DNA of 64,000 bases, taken from assembly GCA_947494545.1 (NCBI GenBank), contig CANLVH010000014.1:18569-82568 (forward strand), in the 5' to 3' direction. The first letter of the stretch is position 1. Each line of letters opens with the position of its first letter. The stretch is from an uncultured Mesonia sp. (GTDB lineage Bacteria > Bacteroidota > Bacteroidia > Flavobacteriales > Flavobacteriaceae). Positions 26,970 through 37,623 of the stretch are shown in pieces. The notes below the pieces were generated by a model. That model did not search any database. It was not told the origin of the DNA and worked only from the letters and a program-made list of their open reading frames with translations. Both the position numbers and the translations under genes were made by a program.

Positions 26970-27086
26970 TTAGCCTTGTCTTTGTTTAAATCTAGGATTC
27001 TTTTTATTAATTACGTAAAGCCTGCCTTTTCTGCGAACAATCTTACAGTCGGCGCTTCTTTTCTTTACTGATGCTCTAACTTTCAT
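26970..27086 (-). CDS. rpmJ: 50S ribosomal protein L36, zinc-free form
   Basis: A 38-residue protein starting at the ATG complementary to 27084-27086: [19 protein letters not shown] and ending NPRFKQRQG. Compared with the zinc-binding form, the first Cys is Ser, the third Cys is Asn and the His is Phe, leaving a single Cys at 14. It therefore should not bind zinc. Its place between infA and rpsM is the normal one. A TAGTTTTG promoter box is about 65 bases upstream. Confidence 0.95.
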   Translation of the reverse strand: MKVRASVKKRSADCKIVRRKGRLYVINKKNPRFKQRQG

Positions 27087-27150
27087 CTCTATTGTTTTTT
27101 GCAACCAATTTTAGTGCTCTCAAAAATTGATATTATATTTTTTCGAGTTG

Positions 27151-27181
27151 CAAAACTACGAAAAAAAATATAAATAACACA
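27151..27181 (-). promoter_or_regulatory. internal promoter for rpmJ-rpsM-rpsK-rpsD-rpoA-rplQ
   Basis: Minus-strand TAGTTTTG (27151-27158) is a perfect TAnnTTTG box. Exactly 19 bases upstream is TGTG (27178-27181), one change from TTTG. It sits in the 106-base gap between infA and rpmJ, the longest gap in this part of the cluster. Confidence 0.6.
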
Positions 27182-27192
27182 TTTATTGGTAA

Positions 27193-27408
27193 TTAGTATC
27201 TATAGGTTATACGAGCCTTGGTTAAATCGTACGGGCTCATTTCTAATTTTACTTTATCGCCAGGTAAAAGTTTGATATAATGCATTCTCATTTTACCTGA
27301 AATATGCGCGGTAACTATGTGCTCATTTTCTAATTCTACTCTAAACATAGCGTTAGATAATGCTTCTACTATAGTACCGTCTTGTTCTATTGCTGGTTGT
27401 TTTGCCAT
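27193..27408 (-). CDS. infA: translation initiation factor IF-1
   Basis: A 71-residue S1-like OB-fold protein: [37 protein letters not shown] and [18 protein letters not shown]. It binds the ribosomal A site during initiation. It starts 2 bases after the secY stop, so it is co-transcribed with secY. Confidence 0.98.
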   Translation of the reverse strand: MAKQPAIEQDGTIVEALSNAMFRVELENEHIVTAHISGKMRMHYIKLLPGDKVKLEMSPYDLTKARITYRY

Positions 27409-27410
27409 AA

Positions 27411-28748
27411 TTATGCTACTGCTTTTCTATTTCTACCTGTTTTCATTAATCCGTCATAATGCCTATTCAATAAGTAAGAATTTACTTGCTGCATTGTGTC
27501 TATTGCCACCCCTACCATGATTAGTAAAGAAGTACCACCAAAGAATAACGCCCAACCTTGTTGTACCCCAAAAGCTACCACTACTGCCGGAAAAACGGCA
27601 ATTGCTGCTAAAAAGACACTACCTGGTAAGGTAATTTGTGACATAATTCTATCTAGATATTCTGCTGTTTCTGTACCAGGACGTATACCCGGAATAAAAC
27701 CACCGCTTCTTTTTAGATCGTCTGCCATTTTATTGGTTGGTACGGTAATAGCCGTATAAAAATAGGTGAATATTATAATTAACAAAGCAAATACCAAGTT
27801 ATACCAGAAGCCAAATATATTATTAAAGGCAGCGGTAATACCTTGAGCCATCGCGGAATCTGATAATCCTGCAACTGCAGCCGGTATAAACATAATTGCT
27901 TGTGCAAAAATGATAGGCATAACCCCAGATGCATTAAGCTTTAACGGTATAAATTGTCTTGCCCCGCCAAAGATATTTTTCTCATAGCCGCCGGCAGCAT
28001 TTCTACGGGCATATTGTACCGGAATTTGCCGTACCGCCATAACTAGCATAACCGAAGCAAATATAATAGCAAACCATATTACCAATTCTATTAAAATCAT
28101 AACCGCGCCTCCGTTAGATTCAAAAACACGGGAAGTAAATTCTTGTAAGAAAGCTTGTGGTAAGGTTGCTACAATACCAACCATAATTAATAACGATATA
28201 CCGTTACCAATACCTTTATCTGTAATACGCTCTCCAAGCCACATTGCAAAAATAGTACCGGTTGTAAGTATTATTACCGATGAAACAATAAAGGTAGCAG
28301 AGTTACCTAAAAGGAATGCACTTTCCGGCAAGGTTGCAAAAAGGTTATAAATATAACCTGGGCCTTGCACCAAGGTAATAGCTATAGTAAGCCAGCGGGT
28401 AATTTGATTGATCTTTTTACGACCGCTTTCTCCTTCTTTCTGAAGTTTCTGCAAATAAGGAACTGCTATCCCCATAAGTTGCACCACAATAGAAGCAGAA
28501 ATATAAGGCATAATACCAAGCGCAAAAACAGAAGCGTTTGCAAACGCACCGCCGGTAAAGGCATTAAGCAAGCCAAGAAGGCCACCATCTGTTTGTGTTG
28601 CTAAATCTGCTAATTGTGCTGCATCAATCCCCGGAAGGACTACTTGCGCTCCAAATCTGTAAACAAGCAAAAGCCCAAGGGTAACCAATATACGGTTTTT
28701 GAGCTCTTCTATCTTCCAAATATTTTTTATTGTTTCAATAAACTTCAT
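27411..28748 (-). CDS. secY: preprotein translocase subunit SecY
   Basis: The channel subunit of the Sec translocase, 445 residues with ten hydrophobic helices. The N-terminal stretch [14 protein letters not shown], the plug and helix 2 region [28 protein letters not shown] and the cytoplasmic loop [13 protein letters not shown] are family signatures. Its place after rplO is the conserved spc order. It is required for export of the outer-membrane and lipoprotein gene products seen elsewhere in the window. Confidence 0.98.
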   Translation of the reverse strand: MKFIETIKNIWKIEELKNRILVTLGLLLVYRFGAQVVLPGIDAAQLADLATQTDGGLLGLLNAFTGGAFANASVFALGIMPYISASIVVQLMGIAVPYLQKLQKEGESGRKKINQITRWLTIAITLVQGPGYIYNLFATLPESAFLLGNSATFIVSSVIILTTGTIFAMWLGERITDKGIGNGISLLIMVGIVATLPQAFLQEFTSRVFESNGGAVMILIELVIWFAIIFASVMLVMAVRQIPVQYARRNAAGGYEKNIFGGARQFIPLKLNASGVMPIIFAQAIMFIPAAVAGLSDSAMAQGITAAFNNIFGFWYNLVFALLIIIFTYFYTAITVPTNKMADDLKRSGGFIPGIRPGTETAEYLDRIMSQITLPGSVFLAAIAVFPAVVVAFGVQQGWALFFGGTSLLIMVGVAIDTMQQVNSYLLNRHYDGLMKTGRNRKAVA

Positions 28749-28758
28749 TGGTTTCTTA

Positions 28759-29211
28759 TTATAAAGTTACTGCTTCGCCACCAGCTGCTTCGATAGCTTT
28801 TTTTGCAGTGGATGAAAATTTATGGGCGGTTACCTTTACTTTTGTCGTAAGTTCACCTCTGCCTAAAATTTTTACCAGTTCGTTTTTATTTGCTAAACCT
28901 AGCTCAACAATTGTCTCAAAATCTAAGGTATCTTTTACTTTACTCTCGTCTACCAATCTTTGAATGGTGTCTAAGTTTATACCTTGATATTCTTTACGAC
29001 TAATATTGTTGAAACCAAATTTAGGAACTCTGCGTTGCAATGGCATCTGACCGCCTTCAAAACCAATCTTCTTAGAGTAGCCTGAACGAGATTTTGCACC
29101 TTTATGCCCACGTGTAGACGTACCACCTTTACCGGTACCTTCTCCACGGCCTAAACGTTTGCTATTACTTTGCACAGAACCTTTAGCAGGTCTTAAGTTA
29201 TTTAATTCCAT
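28759..29211 (-). CDS. rplO: 50S ribosomal protein L15
   Basis: 150 residues. The start MELNNLRPAKGSVQSNSKRL and the flexible Gly-rich arm GRGEGTGKGGTSTRGHKGA are diagnostic, as is the end VKVTAHKFSSTAKKAIEAAGG. The gap to secY is 10 bases. Confidence 0.98.
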   Translation of the reverse strand: MELNNLRPAKGSVQSNSKRLGRGEGTGKGGTSTRGHKGAKSRSGYSKKIGFEGGQMPLQRRVPKFGFNNISRKEYQGINLDTIQRLVDESKVKDTLDFETIVELGLANKNELVKILGRGELTTKVKVTAHKFSSTAKKAIEAAGGEAVTL

Positions 29212-29219
29212 CGTTTAAG

Positions 29220-29402
29220 TTATTTTGTTTCTTCTACAGAAACTAAGTGTTTCACTTTATTTATCATTCCAAGGATGTTAGGAGTATCTTGGTGTTCTAC
29301 CGTATCTCCTATTTTTTTCAATCCTAACGCTTCTAGAGTAAGTTTTTGGCCTTTGGTGCGGTTAATAGCACTTCTGGACTTTGTTACTTTTATCTTTCCC
29401 AT
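29220..29402 (-). CDS. rpmD: 50S ribosomal protein L30
   Basis: 60 residues, bacterial short form: KIKVTKSRSAINRTKGQKLT, LGLKKIGDTVEHQDTPNI and a C-terminal VKHLVSVEE. Position between rpsE and rplO is conserved. L30 is missing in some bacteria but present here. Confidence 0.97.
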   Translation of the reverse strand: MGKIKVTKSRSAINRTKGQKLTLEALGLKKIGDTVEHQDTPNILGMINKVKHLVSVEETK

Positions 29403-29417
29403 TTTATCCCTGAATTA

Positions 29418-29942
29418 TTATCCGTTAAATACCTTATCTAAAGAAATTCCTCGCTGTTTTGCAACAGTTTTTGCACTTCTTAATTGCAATAAAGCATCAA
29501 AAGTTGCTTTTACCATATTGTGTGGGTTAGAAGAACCTTGACTTTTGGAAAGTACATCTTGTACTCCAACAGATTCTAATACCGCACGAATAGGGCCACC
29601 TGCAATTACACCCGTACCTTCTGCAGCCGGTAACAAGATAACTCTTGCACCACTGTATTTTCCTTTTTGCTCGTGAGGAATAGAGGTTTTGTTTAAAGGA
29701 ATACGAACTAAATTCTTTTTCGCATCTTCTACTGCTTTAGAAATAGCTTCTGCAACTTCTTTAGATTTTCCTAAACCTTGGCCTACTACGCCGTTTTCGT
29801 CTCCTACAACAACAATAGCAGAAAATCCGAAGGCTCTACCACCTTTAGTAACTTTTGTTACCCGTTGCACTCCAACTAAACGATCTTTTAACTCTAAACC
29901 ACTTGGTTTTACGCGTTCTACGTTTTTATAATCTTGATACAT
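29418..29942 (-). CDS. rpsE: 30S ribosomal protein S5
   Basis: 174 residues. The double-stranded RNA-binding-like N-terminus ([19 protein letters not shown]), [20 protein letters not shown]-type [12 protein letters not shown] and [20 protein letters not shown] are family motifs. S5 helps decoding fidelity. The gap to rplR is 5 bases. Confidence 0.98.
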   Translation of the reverse strand: MYQDYKNVERVKPSGLELKDRLVGVQRVTKVTKGGRAFGFSAIVVVGDENGVVGQGLGKSKEVAEAISKAVEDAKKNLVRIPLNKTSIPHEQKGKYSGARVILLPAAEGTGVIAGGPIRAVLESVGVQDVLSKSQGSSNPHNMVKATFDALLQLRSAKTVAKQRGISLDKVFNG

Positions 29943-29947
29943 ATATT

Positions 29948-30301
29948 TTAGAATTTAAGTCCTCCTTCGCGAGCACCTTCTGCTAATGATTTTACTCTAC
30001 CGTGATACAAATAACCGCTTCTATCAAACTTTACGGCATCTATACCGGCTTTTTCTGCTCGTTGTGCTACCAACTTGCCAACTTCTTTTGCAATATCTGA
30101 CTTGTTGCCTTCTTTTGCAATTTCTTTATCTCTAGAAGAAGCAGCTAACAACGTTTTACCTTCTACGTCGTCTACTAGTTGCACATAAATTTCTTTATTG
30201 CTTCTAAAAACAGACAAACGTGGTTTTTGCGCAGTTCCCGTAAGGTTCTTACGAATTCTTCTTCTTATTTTTTCTCTTCTTTTTACTTTTGAAAATGCCA
30301 T
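29948..30301 (-). CDS. rplR: 50S ribosomal protein L18
   Basis: 117 residues. A basic N-terminus ([16 protein letters not shown]) binds 5S r[21 protein letters not shown] and [20 protein letters not shown] are family signatures. Order rplF-rplR-rpsE is standard. Confidence 0.98.
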   Translation of the reverse strand: MAFSKVKRREKIRRRIRKNLTGTAQKPRLSVFRSNKEIYVQLVDDVEGKTLLAASSRDKEIAKEGNKSDIAKEVGKLVAQRAEKAGIDAVKFDRSGYLYHGRVKSLAEGAREGGLKF

Positions 30302-30313
30302 ATCTACACTTTA

Positions 30314-30856
30314 TTAAGCTGATTTACCTGCTTTTCTACGCAATTGCTCACCAACAAATTTAATTCCTTTTCCTTTGTAAGGCTCTGGTTTACGGAGGCT
30401 GCGAATTTTTGCAGCTACTTGTCCAACCAATTGCTTATCGTAGGAAGTTAACTTTACAATTGGGTTTTTACCTTTCTCGCTAACGGTTTCTACCTTCACT
30501 TCGGGTGCCAAAGCTAATACAACATTATGAGAATAACCAATAGCCAAGTCTAATTTTTGACCTTGATTAGAAGCTCTGTACCCAACTCCTACTAATTCTA
30601 ATTCTTTAGTAAAGCCGTTTGAAACGCCCTCTACCATATTTTGAATTAAGGCACGGTATAAACCGTGTTTGGATTTTATTTGCTTCTTTTCTGAAGTTCT
30701 TTCTAAGATCACTTCATTATCTTCAACTTTAATGTCGATATCGTTAAACTCCTGTTTGAGTTCTCCTAATTTTCCTTTTACCGTAACCACATTACCGTTT
30801 ACGTTTATTTCTACGCCTTCTGGGATAGTTACCGGACTTTTACCTATTCTTGACAT
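30314..30856 (-). CDS. rplF: 50S ribosomal protein L6
   Basis: 180 residues, two repeated alpha/beta domains. Start MSRIGKSPVTIPEGVEINV, middle LVGVGYRASNQGQKLDLAIG, and the C-terminal EPYKGKGIKFVGEQLRRKAGK signature. It lies near the sarcin-ricin loop in the ribosome. Confidence 0.98.
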   Translation of the reverse strand: MSRIGKSPVTIPEGVEINVNGNVVTVKGKLGELKQEFNDIDIKVEDNEVILERTSEKKQIKSKHGLYRALIQNMVEGVSNGFTKELELVGVGYRASNQGQKLDLAIGYSHNVVLALAPEVKVETVSEKGKNPIVKLTSYDKQLVGQVAAKIRSLRKPEPYKGKGIKFVGEQLRRKAGKSA

Positions 30857-30874
30857 TGATTTCTTGTTTTGAGA

Positions 30875-31276
30875 TTAGTAAACGTAGCAAAGTACTTCGC
30901 CACCCACATTTTCTTTTCTTGCTTGCTTATCTGTCATTACTCCGTGAGAAGTAGAAACGATAGCAATTCCCAATCCGTTAAGGATACGAGGAAGCTCATT
31001 GGCACCGGAATATTTACGCAAACCTGGTTTACTTATTCTTTGAATCTCTCTAATGATAGACTCTTTGGTATCTTTATCGTATTTAAGCGCTATTTTGATT
31101 GTGCCTCTTCCGGCAGTTTCTTCTTCAAATTTATAGCTTAAAATATACCCTTGGTCAAACAAAATTTTGGTAATTTGTTTCTTAAGGTTAGAAGCCGGGA
31201 TTTCTACCACACGGTGGTTTGCTGCCACAGCATTTCTAATTCTTGTTAGGTAATCTGCAATAGGATCTATATTCAT
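30875..31276 (-). CDS. rpsH: 30S ribosomal protein S8
   Basis: 133 residues: [14 protein letters not shown] at the N-terminus, [16 protein letters not shown], and the C-terminal [20 protein letters not shown] with GEVLCYVY. S8 binds 16S helix 21 and in E. coli represses the spc operon. A 71-base gap to rpsN contains no evident structure. Confidence 0.98.
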   Translation of the reverse strand: MNIDPIADYLTRIRNAVAANHRVVEIPASNLKKQITKILFDQGYILSYKFEEETAGRGTIKIALKYDKDTKESIIREIQRISKPGLRKYSGANELPRILNGLGIAIVSTSHGVMTDKQARKENVGGEVLCYVY

Positions 31277-31347
31277 TCTTATTTATTTGTGGTAATGGTT
31301 TTCTTTGCCCAACTTTATTGGAGAAGAACCTGTTACCTATTAATATT

Positions 31348-31617
31348 TTACCAACTAGCCTTTTTAACGCCAGGAATTAGACCTTGGTTAGCCATTTCTC
31401 TAAATTTAACACGAGAAATACCAAATTGTCTCATATATCCTTTTGGTCTACCGGTTAATTTACAACGATTGTGTAAGCGCACCGGAGAAGAGTTCTTTGG
31501 TAATTTTTGAAGTGCTTCCCAATCACCAGCTTCTTTTAAAGCCTGGCGCTTTTCTGCATACTTCTCTACCATTTTTTGTCTTTTTACCTCACGGGCTTTC
31601 ATTGATTCTTTAGCCAT
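31348..31617 (-). CDS. rpsN: 30S ribosomal protein S14, zinc-free long form
   Basis: 89 residues. The long N-terminal region ([19 protein letters not shown]) and the single Cys in [20 protein letters not shown] show the C-minus form without the CxxC zinc site. The end is [10 protein letters not shown]. It starts 2 bases from the rplE stop. Confidence 0.98.
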   Translation of the reverse strand: MAKESMKAREVKRQKMVEKYAEKRQALKEAGDWEALQKLPKNSSPVRLHNRCKLTGRPKGYMRQFGISRVKFREMANQGLIPGVKKASW

Positions 31618-31619
31618 AA

Positions 31620-32171
31620 TTATTTCTTTTTAAAAGGTAGTCCTAATTCTGTTAACAATGATTTTGCTTCCTTATCTGTTTTTGCAGTAGTTACAAAACT
31701 AATATCCATACCTGCAATTGTATTTACACGGTCGATATTTATTTCAGGAAAAATAATTTGTTCAGAAAGACCTAAATTATAATTTCCTCTACCATCAAAA
31801 CCAGATGCGCTAATACCGCTAAAATCACGTACGTTAGGCAAAGATGCAGTAATAAGTCTATCTAAAAACTCATACATACGTTCTCCGCGTAAGGTTACTT
31901 TTGCCCCAATTGGCATACCTTTACGTAATTTAAACGAAGCAACATCTTTTTTAGAAATGGTTGATACCGCTTTTTGTCCTGAAATTGCAGTTAATTCTTC
32001 TACTGCGTGATCTATTAGTTTCTTATCTGCAACAGCGCCTCCAACTCCTCTACTAATTACTATTTTAGTAAGTTTAGGAACCTCCATTTTATTTTCGTAA
32101 CTAAATTCTTCAGTAAGAGCAGAAATGACCTTGTCTTTATACTCTTGTTTAAGTCTTGGTACGTAACTCAT
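31620..32171 (-). CDS. rplE: 50S ribosomal protein L5
   Basis: 183 residues: [20 protein letters not shown] at the start, [34 protein letters not shown] and [19 protein letters not shown]. It binds 5S rRNA and contacts P-site tRNA. The gap to rplX is 2 bases. Confidence 0.98.
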   Translation of the reverse strand: MSYVPRLKQEYKDKVISALTEEFSYENKMEVPKLTKIVISRGVGGAVADKKLIDHAVEELTAISGQKAVSTISKKDVASFKLRKGMPIGAKVTLRGERMYEFLDRLITASLPNVRDFSGISASGFDGRGNYNLGLSEQIIFPEINIDRVNTIAGMDISFVTTAKTDKEAKSLLTELGLPFKKK

Positions 32172-32173
32172 AT

Positions 32174-32485
32174 CTAAATTACTTCATTAGATTTTTTTGA
32201 AAATCTTACTTTTTTATCGCCTTCCATTCTATAACCAACGCGGGTAGTGTTCCCTTTTTTATCTATAAGTGATAAGTTGGATATATGAATTGGAGCTTCT
32301 TTTTTTGCTATTCCTCCTTGCGGATTGCTAGCACTAGGCTTTTGATGCTTAGACACCATATTGATGCCCTCTACAATTGCCTTATTTTTCTCAATTAATA
32401 CTTTTTGCACTTTACCTTCTTGCCCTTTATGGTCTCCGGCTATTACGCGTACAGTATCTCCTGATGTAATTTTAAGCTTTGTCAT
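32174..32485 (-). CDS. rplX: 50S ribosomal protein L24
   Basis: 103 residues from the ATG at 32485 ([20 protein letters not shown], a KOW-domain start). A frame running on to 32524 would overlap the end of rplN and add an unlikely Cys/His/Trp-rich leader, so it is rejected. [12 protein letters not shown] and [13 protein letters not shown] are typical. L24 starts 50S assembly. Confidence 0.97.
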   Translation of the reverse strand: MTKLKITSGDTVRVIAGDHKGQEGKVQKVLIEKNKAIVEGINMVSKHQKPSASNPQGGIAKKEAPIHISNLSLIDKKGNTTRVGYRMEGDKKVRFSKKSNEVI

Positions 32486-32495
32486 TTTTTCTGTA

Positions 32496-32864
32496 TTAAA
32501 GCACTTCTGGTGCCAATGATACAATTTTCATAAATTGCTTATCACGAAGCTCTCTGGCCACAGGACCAAATACCCGTGTACCACGCATCTCACCGGTTGG
32601 GTTTAACAATACACAAGCATTGTCATCAAACCGAATGTAAGAACCATCTGGTCTACGCACTTCTTTTTTTGTACGAACAACCACAGCCGTCGAAACTGCA
32701 CCTTTTTTGATGCTGCCGTTTGGACTAGCTTCTTTTACGCTAACAACAATTTTGTCTCCTACAGAGGCGTAGCGCTTTTTTGTACCGCCCAATACACGTA
32801 TAACTAAAACTTCTTTAGCTCCGGTATTGTCTGCTACTCTTAATCTAGATTCTTGTTGTACCAT
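32496..32864 (-). CDS. rplN: 50S ribosomal protein L14
   Basis: 122 residues: [59 protein letters not shown] and [20 protein letters not shown]. All are universal L14 motifs. The gap to rplX is 10 bases. Confidence 0.98.
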   Translation of the reverse strand: MVQQESRLRVADNTGAKEVLVIRVLGGTKKRYASVGDKIVVSVKEASPNGSIKKGAVSTAVVVRTKKEVRRPDGSYIRFDDNACVLLNPTGEMRGTRVFGPVARELRDKQFMKIVSLAPEVL

Positions 32865-32866
32865 AA

Positions 32867-33124
32867 TTACTTCGCTCTTTCAATTATTTCTACTAATCTC
32901 CAACATTTGTTTTTACTTAAAGGTCGTGTTTCCATGATCTTTACAGTATCACCTTCGTTGCAGTCGTTTTTTTCGTCGTGCGCTACATATTTTTTCGTTT
33001 TCAAAACGAATTTACCATACATAGGGTGTTTCATTTTTTTGGTTTCCGAAACAACAATAGATTTCTCCATTTTGTTACTGGTTACTACACCTATACGCTC
33101 TTTTCTTAAATTTCTTTTTTCCAT
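32867..33124 (-). CDS. rpsQ: 30S ribosomal protein S17
   Basis: 85 residues, OB fold: [39 protein letters not shown] and [20 protein letters not shown]. The order rpmC-rpsQ-rplN is standard; rplN begins 2 bases later. Confidence 0.98.
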   Translation of the reverse strand: MEKRNLRKERIGVVTSNKMEKSIVVSETKKMKHPMYGKFVLKTKKYVAHDEKNDCNEGDTVKIMETRPLSKNKCWRLVEIIERAK

Positions 33125-33137
33125 CTTGTAAGCAGAA

Positions 33138-33329
33138 TTAGTCTAATTCTCTTTTTGTCAATTCCGTGGCTAACCGCGCCTTAGTCCTTCTTACAGTTCG
33201 TAACTGTGCAGGGTTATCTAAAGGCGTAATTGCGTGGGCCATTTTAAGGTCTCTATATTGCTGTTGAGATTTTGCAAGCTCTTCGCGCAATTCAGCTACA
33301 GATAATTCTTTTACTTCTGATTGTTTCAT
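33138..33329 (-). CDS. rpmC: 50S ribosomal protein L29
   Basis: 63 residues, almost all helical: [20 protein letters not shown] and the signature [20 protein letters not shown]29 lies at the tunnel exit, where SRP (the Ffh encoded here) and trigger factor bind. Confidence 0.98.
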   Translation of the reverse strand: MKQSEVKELSVAELREELAKSQQQYRDLKMAHAITPLDNPAQLRTVRRTKARLATELTKRELD

Positions 33330-33340
33330 AATTTCAAAAA

Positions 33341-33760
33341 TTATTCTTGATAATCCCTTGACACAATAAACTTGGTCCTTACAGGAAGTTTCTGTGCTGC
33401 CAAACGCAGTGCTTCTTTTGCAAAAGCTTGCGGTACACCACCAATTTCAAATAAAATTCTTCCAGGTTTTACGGTTGCTGCCCAATATTCTACATTACCT
33501 TTACCTTTACCCATACGTACTTCTAATGGTTTTTTGGTAATTGGCTTGTCTGGGAATATTTTAATCCATATAGACCCTTCTCTTTTTAGATAACGGGTTG
33601 CCGCAATACGTGCAGCTTCTATTTGTCGTGCAGTAACAAAACTGGTATCTAAAGATTTGATCCCAAAGGTTCCGTTAGAAAGTCTATGCCCTCTTCCGGC
33701 ATTTCCTTTCATGCGTCCTTTTTGTTGTTTACGATATTTTGTTCTCTTAGGCTGTAACAT
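33341..33760 (-). CDS. rplP: 50S ribosomal protein L16
   Basis: 139 residues: [40 protein letters not shown], then [20 protein letters not shown] and [20 protein letters not shown]. It contacts A-site tRNA. The Arg in [12 protein letters not shown] is the position hydroxylated in E. coli L16; whether this organism does so is unknown. Confidence 0.98.
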   Translation of the reverse strand: MLQPKRTKYRKQQKGRMKGNAGRGHRLSNGTFGIKSLDTSFVTARQIEAARIAATRYLKREGSIWIKIFPDKPITKKPLEVRMGKGKGNVEYWAATVKPGRILFEIGGVPQAFAKEALRLAAQKLPVRTKFIVSRDYQE

Positions 33761-33778
33761 TTCTTATTCTTTAAAAAA

Positions 33779-34498
33779 TTACTTTCTACGACGTGATTTG
33801 TTACCACCTCGTCCGGATCCGGATTTTCCGCCTTGTTTTTTGGATAGTCCTACAAGTGGGGAAAGTTCTCTTTTTCCGTAAACTTCACCTTTCATGATCC
33901 ATACTTTAACGCCCAATCTACCATAAGTAGTGTGCGCTTCTACCAAAGCATAGTCAATATCGGCTCTAAAAGTAGACAAAGGTATACGCCCCTCTTTATA
34001 GCCTTCTGAACGCGCCATCTCTGCGCCGTTTAAACGACCGGAGATTTGAATTTTAATTCCTTCCGCATTCATTCGCATTGCAGCAGCGATAGCCATTTTA
34101 ATTGCACGACGATAAGAAATTCTGTTTTCTATTTGTCGAGCAACACTCGCAGCCACTAAGTGAGCGTCTAGCTCAGGTCTTTTAATTTCAAAAATATTAA
34201 CCTGAACTTCTTTGCCGGTAATCTTCTTAAGCTCTTCCTTTAACTTGTCTACCTCCTGGCCGCCTTTCCCAATAATAATACCGGGACGGGCAGTGGTGAT
34301 AGTAACGGTTACAAGTTTAAGCGTGCGCTCAATAATTACTCTAGCTACACTAGCTTTAGAAAGACGAGCATGGATGTACTTTCTTACTTTATCATCTTCA
34401 GCTATTTTATCGCCGTAGTCATTTCCTCCGTACCAGTTAGATTCCCATCCTTTAATGATACCAAGTCTATTTCCAATTGGATTTGTTTTCTGTCCCAT
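33779..34498 (-). CDS. rpsC: 30S ribosomal protein S3
   Basis: 239 residues. [20 protein letters not shown] at the start, the KH-domain loop [16 protein letters not shown], and the C-terminal [20 protein letters not shown] with [11 protein letters not shown] short Gly/Arg/Lys tail follows. It forms the mRNA entry site with S4 and S5. Confidence 0.98.
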   Translation of the reverse strand: MGQKTNPIGNRLGIIKGWESNWYGGNDYGDKIAEDDKVRKYIHARLSKASVARVIIERTLKLVTVTITTARPGIIIGKGGQEVDKLKEELKKITGKEVQVNIFEIKRPELDAHLVAASVARQIENRISYRRAIKMAIAAAMRMNAEGIKIQISGRLNGAEMARSEGYKEGRIPLSTFRADIDYALVEAHTTYGRLGVKVWIMKGEVYGKRELSPLVGLSKKQGGKSGSGRGGNKSRRRK

Positions 34499-34508
34499 AC
34501 TACTCTTC

Positions 34509-34916
34509 TTAGCTTTGTGTATTATTTTTAGATCCTAACACCAATGTAACGTGGTTAGATCTTTTTCTTATTCTATGTGCCCTTCCTTGTGGTGCCGGAC
34601 GTAATCTTTTTAACATACTACCACCATCCACTCGGATTTCTTTTATGAATAACTCAGCATCTTCAAGACTTTCATCTTCGTTTTTCACTTGCCAGTTGGC
34701 AATAGCAGAAAGCAAAAGCTTTTCTAACCTACGTGATGCTTCTTTAGAGTTAAACTTTAAAATTTGAAGCGCTTTCTCTACACCTTCGCCACGTACTAAA
34801 TCTGCTACTAAACGCATTTTTCTTGGCGAAGTAGGGCAGTTATTCAGTTTAGCAAAAGCTACGTGTTTTTTAGCTTCTTTTATTTGCTCTGCTCTTTCTC
34901 TTTTTCGAACTCCCAT
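34509..34916 (-). CDS. rplV: 50S ribosomal protein L22
   Basis: 135 residues, about 25 longer than E. coli L22 because of a charged N-terminal extension ([19 protein letters not shown]). The core [20 protein letters not shown] and the tunnel loop [20 protein letters not shown] are normal; no macrolide-resistance-type insertion is visible in the loop. Confidence 0.97.
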   Translation of the reverse strand: MGVRKRERAEQIKEAKKHVAFAKLNNCPTSPRKMRLVADLVRGEGVEKALQILKFNSKEASRRLEKLLLSAIANWQVKNEDESLEDAELFIKEIRVDGGSMLKRLRPAPQGRAHRIRKRSNHVTLVLGSKNNTQS

Positions 34917-34924
34917 AGCTTCAA

Positions 34925-35203
34925 TTATCTTTTACCTTTATTTTTTGCTCCCGCGTGCCCTCTAAAGGAACGCGTTGGCGAAAATTCTCCTAATTTATGA
35001 CCTACCATATTCTCTGTAATGTATACAGGAACAAATTGCTTTCCGTTATGCACACCTATAGTTTGCCCAACAAAGTCTGGGGTAATCATAGAAGCCCTTG
35101 ACCAAGTTTTAATAACGGTTTTTTTACCTGCCTCTACATTCTGAGCAACTTTTCTCTCTAACTTATAGTGAACGTAAGGTCCTTTTTTTAATGAACGTGC
35201 CAT
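34925..35203 (-). CDS. rpsS: 30S ribosomal protein S19
   Basis: 92 residues: [39 protein letters not shown], and [19 protein letters not shown]. Located between rplB and rplV as usual, with a 6-base gap from rplB. Confidence 0.98.
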   Translation of the reverse strand: MARSLKKGPYVHYKLERKVAQNVEAGKKTVIKTWSRASMITPDFVGQTIGVHNGKQFVPVYITENMVGHKLGEFSPTRSFRGHAGAKNKGKR

Positions 35204-35209
35204 ATCTTA

Positions 35210-36037
35210 TTATTTCTTTCTACGTTCTACAATATATTTATTACTCGCTTTGGTTTTAGAGCGTGTTCTAAAACCTTTTGCAGGCAAGCCTTTTCTAGAT
35301 CTTGGATGACCTCCGGATGCCCGACCTTCTCCACCACCCATTGGGTGATCTACTGGGTTCATTACAACTGGTCTTGTTCTTGGTCTTCTTCCTAACCAAC
35401 GTTTTCTACCAGCTTTTCCTGAAACTATTAATTGGTGATCACTGTTAGAAACAGCTCCTACTGTAGCCAAACAAGTTCCTAAAATCAAACGGATTTCGCC
35501 TGAAGGTAACTTAACCGTTGCGTATTTTCCTTCTCTTGCTATCAATTGCGCAAAAGCTCCGGCGCTACGTGCCATAACAGCACCTTGTCCAGGTCTAAGC
35601 TCAATACAAGAAATTACCGTACCCAAAGGTATGTCTGCAAGTGGCATTGTGTTTCCAATCTCGGTAGCTACCGATGATTTTCCGGAAACGATATTTTGCC
35701 CCACTTCTAAACCATTTTGAGCAACAATATAGCGCTTTTCGCCATCTTGATAATTCAGTAAAGCTATAAATGCAGACCTGTTAGGATCGTACTCTATAGA
35801 TGCAACTGTTGCTGGTATACCGTGTTTGTTTCTTTTGAAATCTATAATACGGTAACGTCTTTTATGACCACCACCTTTGTAGCGCATGGTCATTTTTCCT
35901 TGACTGTTTCTTCCTCCAGACTTTTTATACGAAGAAAGTAAACTTTTCTCCGGCTTATCAGTCGTAATGGCGTCAAACCCATTAACAACTTTAAATCGCT
36001 GTCCAGGAGTGATAGGTTTTAATTTTTTAACCGACAT
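35210..36037 (-). CDS. rplB: 50S ribosomal protein L2
   Basis: 275 residues. [40 protein letters not shown], and the C-terminal GVAMNPVDHPHGGGEG-type motif, here [20 protein letters not shown]. The conserved His next to the Gly triplet reads Met (HPMGGGEG), while the first His is kept. L2 is needed for subunit joining and peptidyl transfer. Confidence 0.97.
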   Translation of the reverse strand: MSVKKLKPITPGQRFKVVNGFDAITTDKPEKSLLSSYKKSGGRNSQGKMTMRYKGGGHKRRYRIIDFKRNKHGIPATVASIEYDPNRSAFIALLNYQDGEKRYIVAQNGLEVGQNIVSGKSSVATEIGNTMPLADIPLGTVISCIELRPGQGAVMARSAGAFAQLIAREGKYATVKLPSGEIRLILGTCLATVGAVSNSDHQLIVSGKAGRKRWLGRRPRTRPVVMNPVDHPMGGGEGRASGGHPRSRKGLPAKGFRTRSKTKASNKYIVERRKK

Positions 36038-36048
36038 TCTCTAAATTC

Positions 36049-36339
36049 TTAAAGATTACTATATAAATCTATTGTATCGCCGTCTGCCACCTGTACAATT
36101 GCCTTTTTAAAAGCGTTTGTTTTACCAGTCACGACACCCGTTTTTGTATAACGGGATTTACGATCCGGACGAACGTTCATTGTGCGAACTTTTTCTACTG
36201 AAACGCCATAAGCAGACTCTACCGCCTCTTTTATTTCAATCTTGTTCGCCTTATTATCTACCACAAACGCAAAGCGGTTGTTCAACTCGCTATCGTTGGT
36301 GGCTTTTTCTGTAATAATAGGTTTTTTTAAGATACTCAT
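36049..36339 (-). CDS. rplW: 50S ribosomal protein L23
   Basis: 96 residues: LKKPIITEKATNDSELNNRF, NKANKIEIKEAVESAYGVSV, and VRTMNVRPDRKSRYTKTG. The docking site for trigger factor and SRP at the tunnel exit. The gap to rplB is 11 bases. Confidence 0.97.
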   Translation of the reverse strand: MSILKKPIITEKATNDSELNNRFAFVVDNKANKIEIKEAVESAYGVSVEKVRTMNVRPDRKSRYTKTGVVTGKTNAFKKAIVQVADGDTIDLYSNL

Positions 36340-36344
36340 AACGT

Positions 36345-36974
36345 TTATTTACTCAAATTCGTTTCAATTTCTTCTAAAGCACCCTCTACAAAAATAACAT
36401 TCTTAGCATTAAGCACTTTGTAAGTACTTAGTTCTGAGCTCATTATAACTTCTGAGGATTCTAAATTTCGTGAGGACAAATATACATTTTTATTTTTCTC
36501 TCCCAAGACAAATAAAGTTTTTTTGTCGTCTACTCCTAAGGCTTGCAATAAGTTGAGGAAATTTTTTGTCTTTGGCGTATCAAAATTAAACTTCTCTACA
36601 ACCATTAAAGAATTCTCTTTAGCCTTTTGACTTAAAGCAGATCTTCTAGCAAGACGCTTTAAAGATTTGTTTAATTTAAAACGATAATCTTTAGGTCTTG
36701 GACCAAAAATTCTTCCCCCTCCTCTAAAAATAGGAGACTTTATACTACCTGCACGTGCTGTACCGGTTCCTTTTTGTTTCTTAATTTTGCGTGTACTTCC
36801 AACAATTTCTGCACGTTCTTTTGCTTTGTGCGTTCCTTGTCTTTGGTTTGCCAAATATTGTTTTACATCTAAGTAAACTGCATGCTCGTTAGGTTCTATT
36901 CCAAAAACAGCATCAGAAAGGTTTGCCTCTCTGCCTGTTTCTTTTCCTTTGATATCTAATACTGCTACTTTCAT
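36345..36974 (-). CDS. rplD: 50S ribosomal protein L4
   Basis: 209 residues from the ATG at 36974 ([20 protein letters not shown]). That ATG shares one base with the rplC stop (TAATG). A longer frame to 37019 runs antiparallel into the rplC end and is rejected. [20 protein letters not shown] and [19 protein letters not shown] form the tunnel loop. L4 is the feedback repressor of the S10 operon in E. coli, which bears on the attenuator-like spacer upstream of rplC. Confidence 0.97.
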   Translation of the reverse strand: MKVAVLDIKGKETGREANLSDAVFGIEPNEHAVYLDVKQYLANQRQGTHKAKERAEIVGSTRKIKKQKGTGTARAGSIKSPIFRGGGRIFGPRPKDYRFKLNKSLKRLARRSALSQKAKENSLMVVEKFNFDTPKTKNFLNLLQALGVDDKKTLFVLGEKNKNVYLSSRNLESSEVIMSSELSTYKVLNAKNVIFVEGALEEIETNLSK

Positions 36975-37588
36975 TACTTCTGAATAGTTACATAAGCGTT
37001 TTTGTGACCAGGCACACAACCTTTTACTACAAGTAGGTTTTTATCTTCAACTACTTTCAACACTTTTAAGTTTTGTACTTTTACTTTTTCGCCTCCCATT
37101 CTTCCTGCCATTCGCATACCTTTAAATACACGCGCAGGATAGGATGCAGCACCAATTGAACCAGGAGCTCTTAACATACTCTGTTGGCCGTGAGTTCTTG
37201 AAGAACCTCTAAACCCGTGTCTTTTTACAACACCCTGAAAGCCTTTTCCTTTTGAAGTTCCAGATACGTCTACAAACTCTCCTTCTACAAAATGCTTAAC
37301 TGTAATGGCATCTCCCAGTTTATACTCTTCTTTAAAACCTTGGAACTCGATAACTTTCTTTTTGGCATCTGTACCTGCTTTTTTAAAGTGCCCTTTGGCA
37401 GCTTGCGTAGTACTTCTGTCTTTTCTGTCATCGAAACCAAGTTGCAGTGCTTCATACCCGTCAACCTCTTTGGTTCTGACTTGGGTAACAACGCATGGAC
37501 CCGCTTGAATTACGGTACAAGGGATGTTTTTCCCGTTCTCGTCAAAAATGCTGGTCATGCCTATTTTTTTTCCTATTAACCCAGACAT
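36974..37588 (-). CDS. rplC: 50S ribosomal protein L3
   Basis: 204 residues: [39 protein letters not shown] and [20 protein letters not shown], the L3 signatures. It is first in the S10-type run; its ATG is 238 bases downstream of the rpsJ stop. That is much longer than any other gap in the block and holds two GC-rich hairpins. Confidence 0.97.
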   Translation of the reverse strand: MSGLIGKKIGMTSIFDENGKNIPCTVIQAGPCVVTQVRTKEVDGYEALQLGFDDRKDRSTTQAAKGHFKKAGTDAKKKVIEFQGFKEEYKLGDAITVKHFVEGEFVDVSGTSKGKGFQGVVKRHGFRGSSRTHGQQSMLRAPGSIGAASYPARVFKGMRMAGRMGGEKVKVQNLKVLKVVEDKNLLVVKGCVPGHKNAYVTIQK

Positions 37589-37623
37589 AATTATTGTTTA
37601 TTAGTTACTATTATTTAAAAAAT

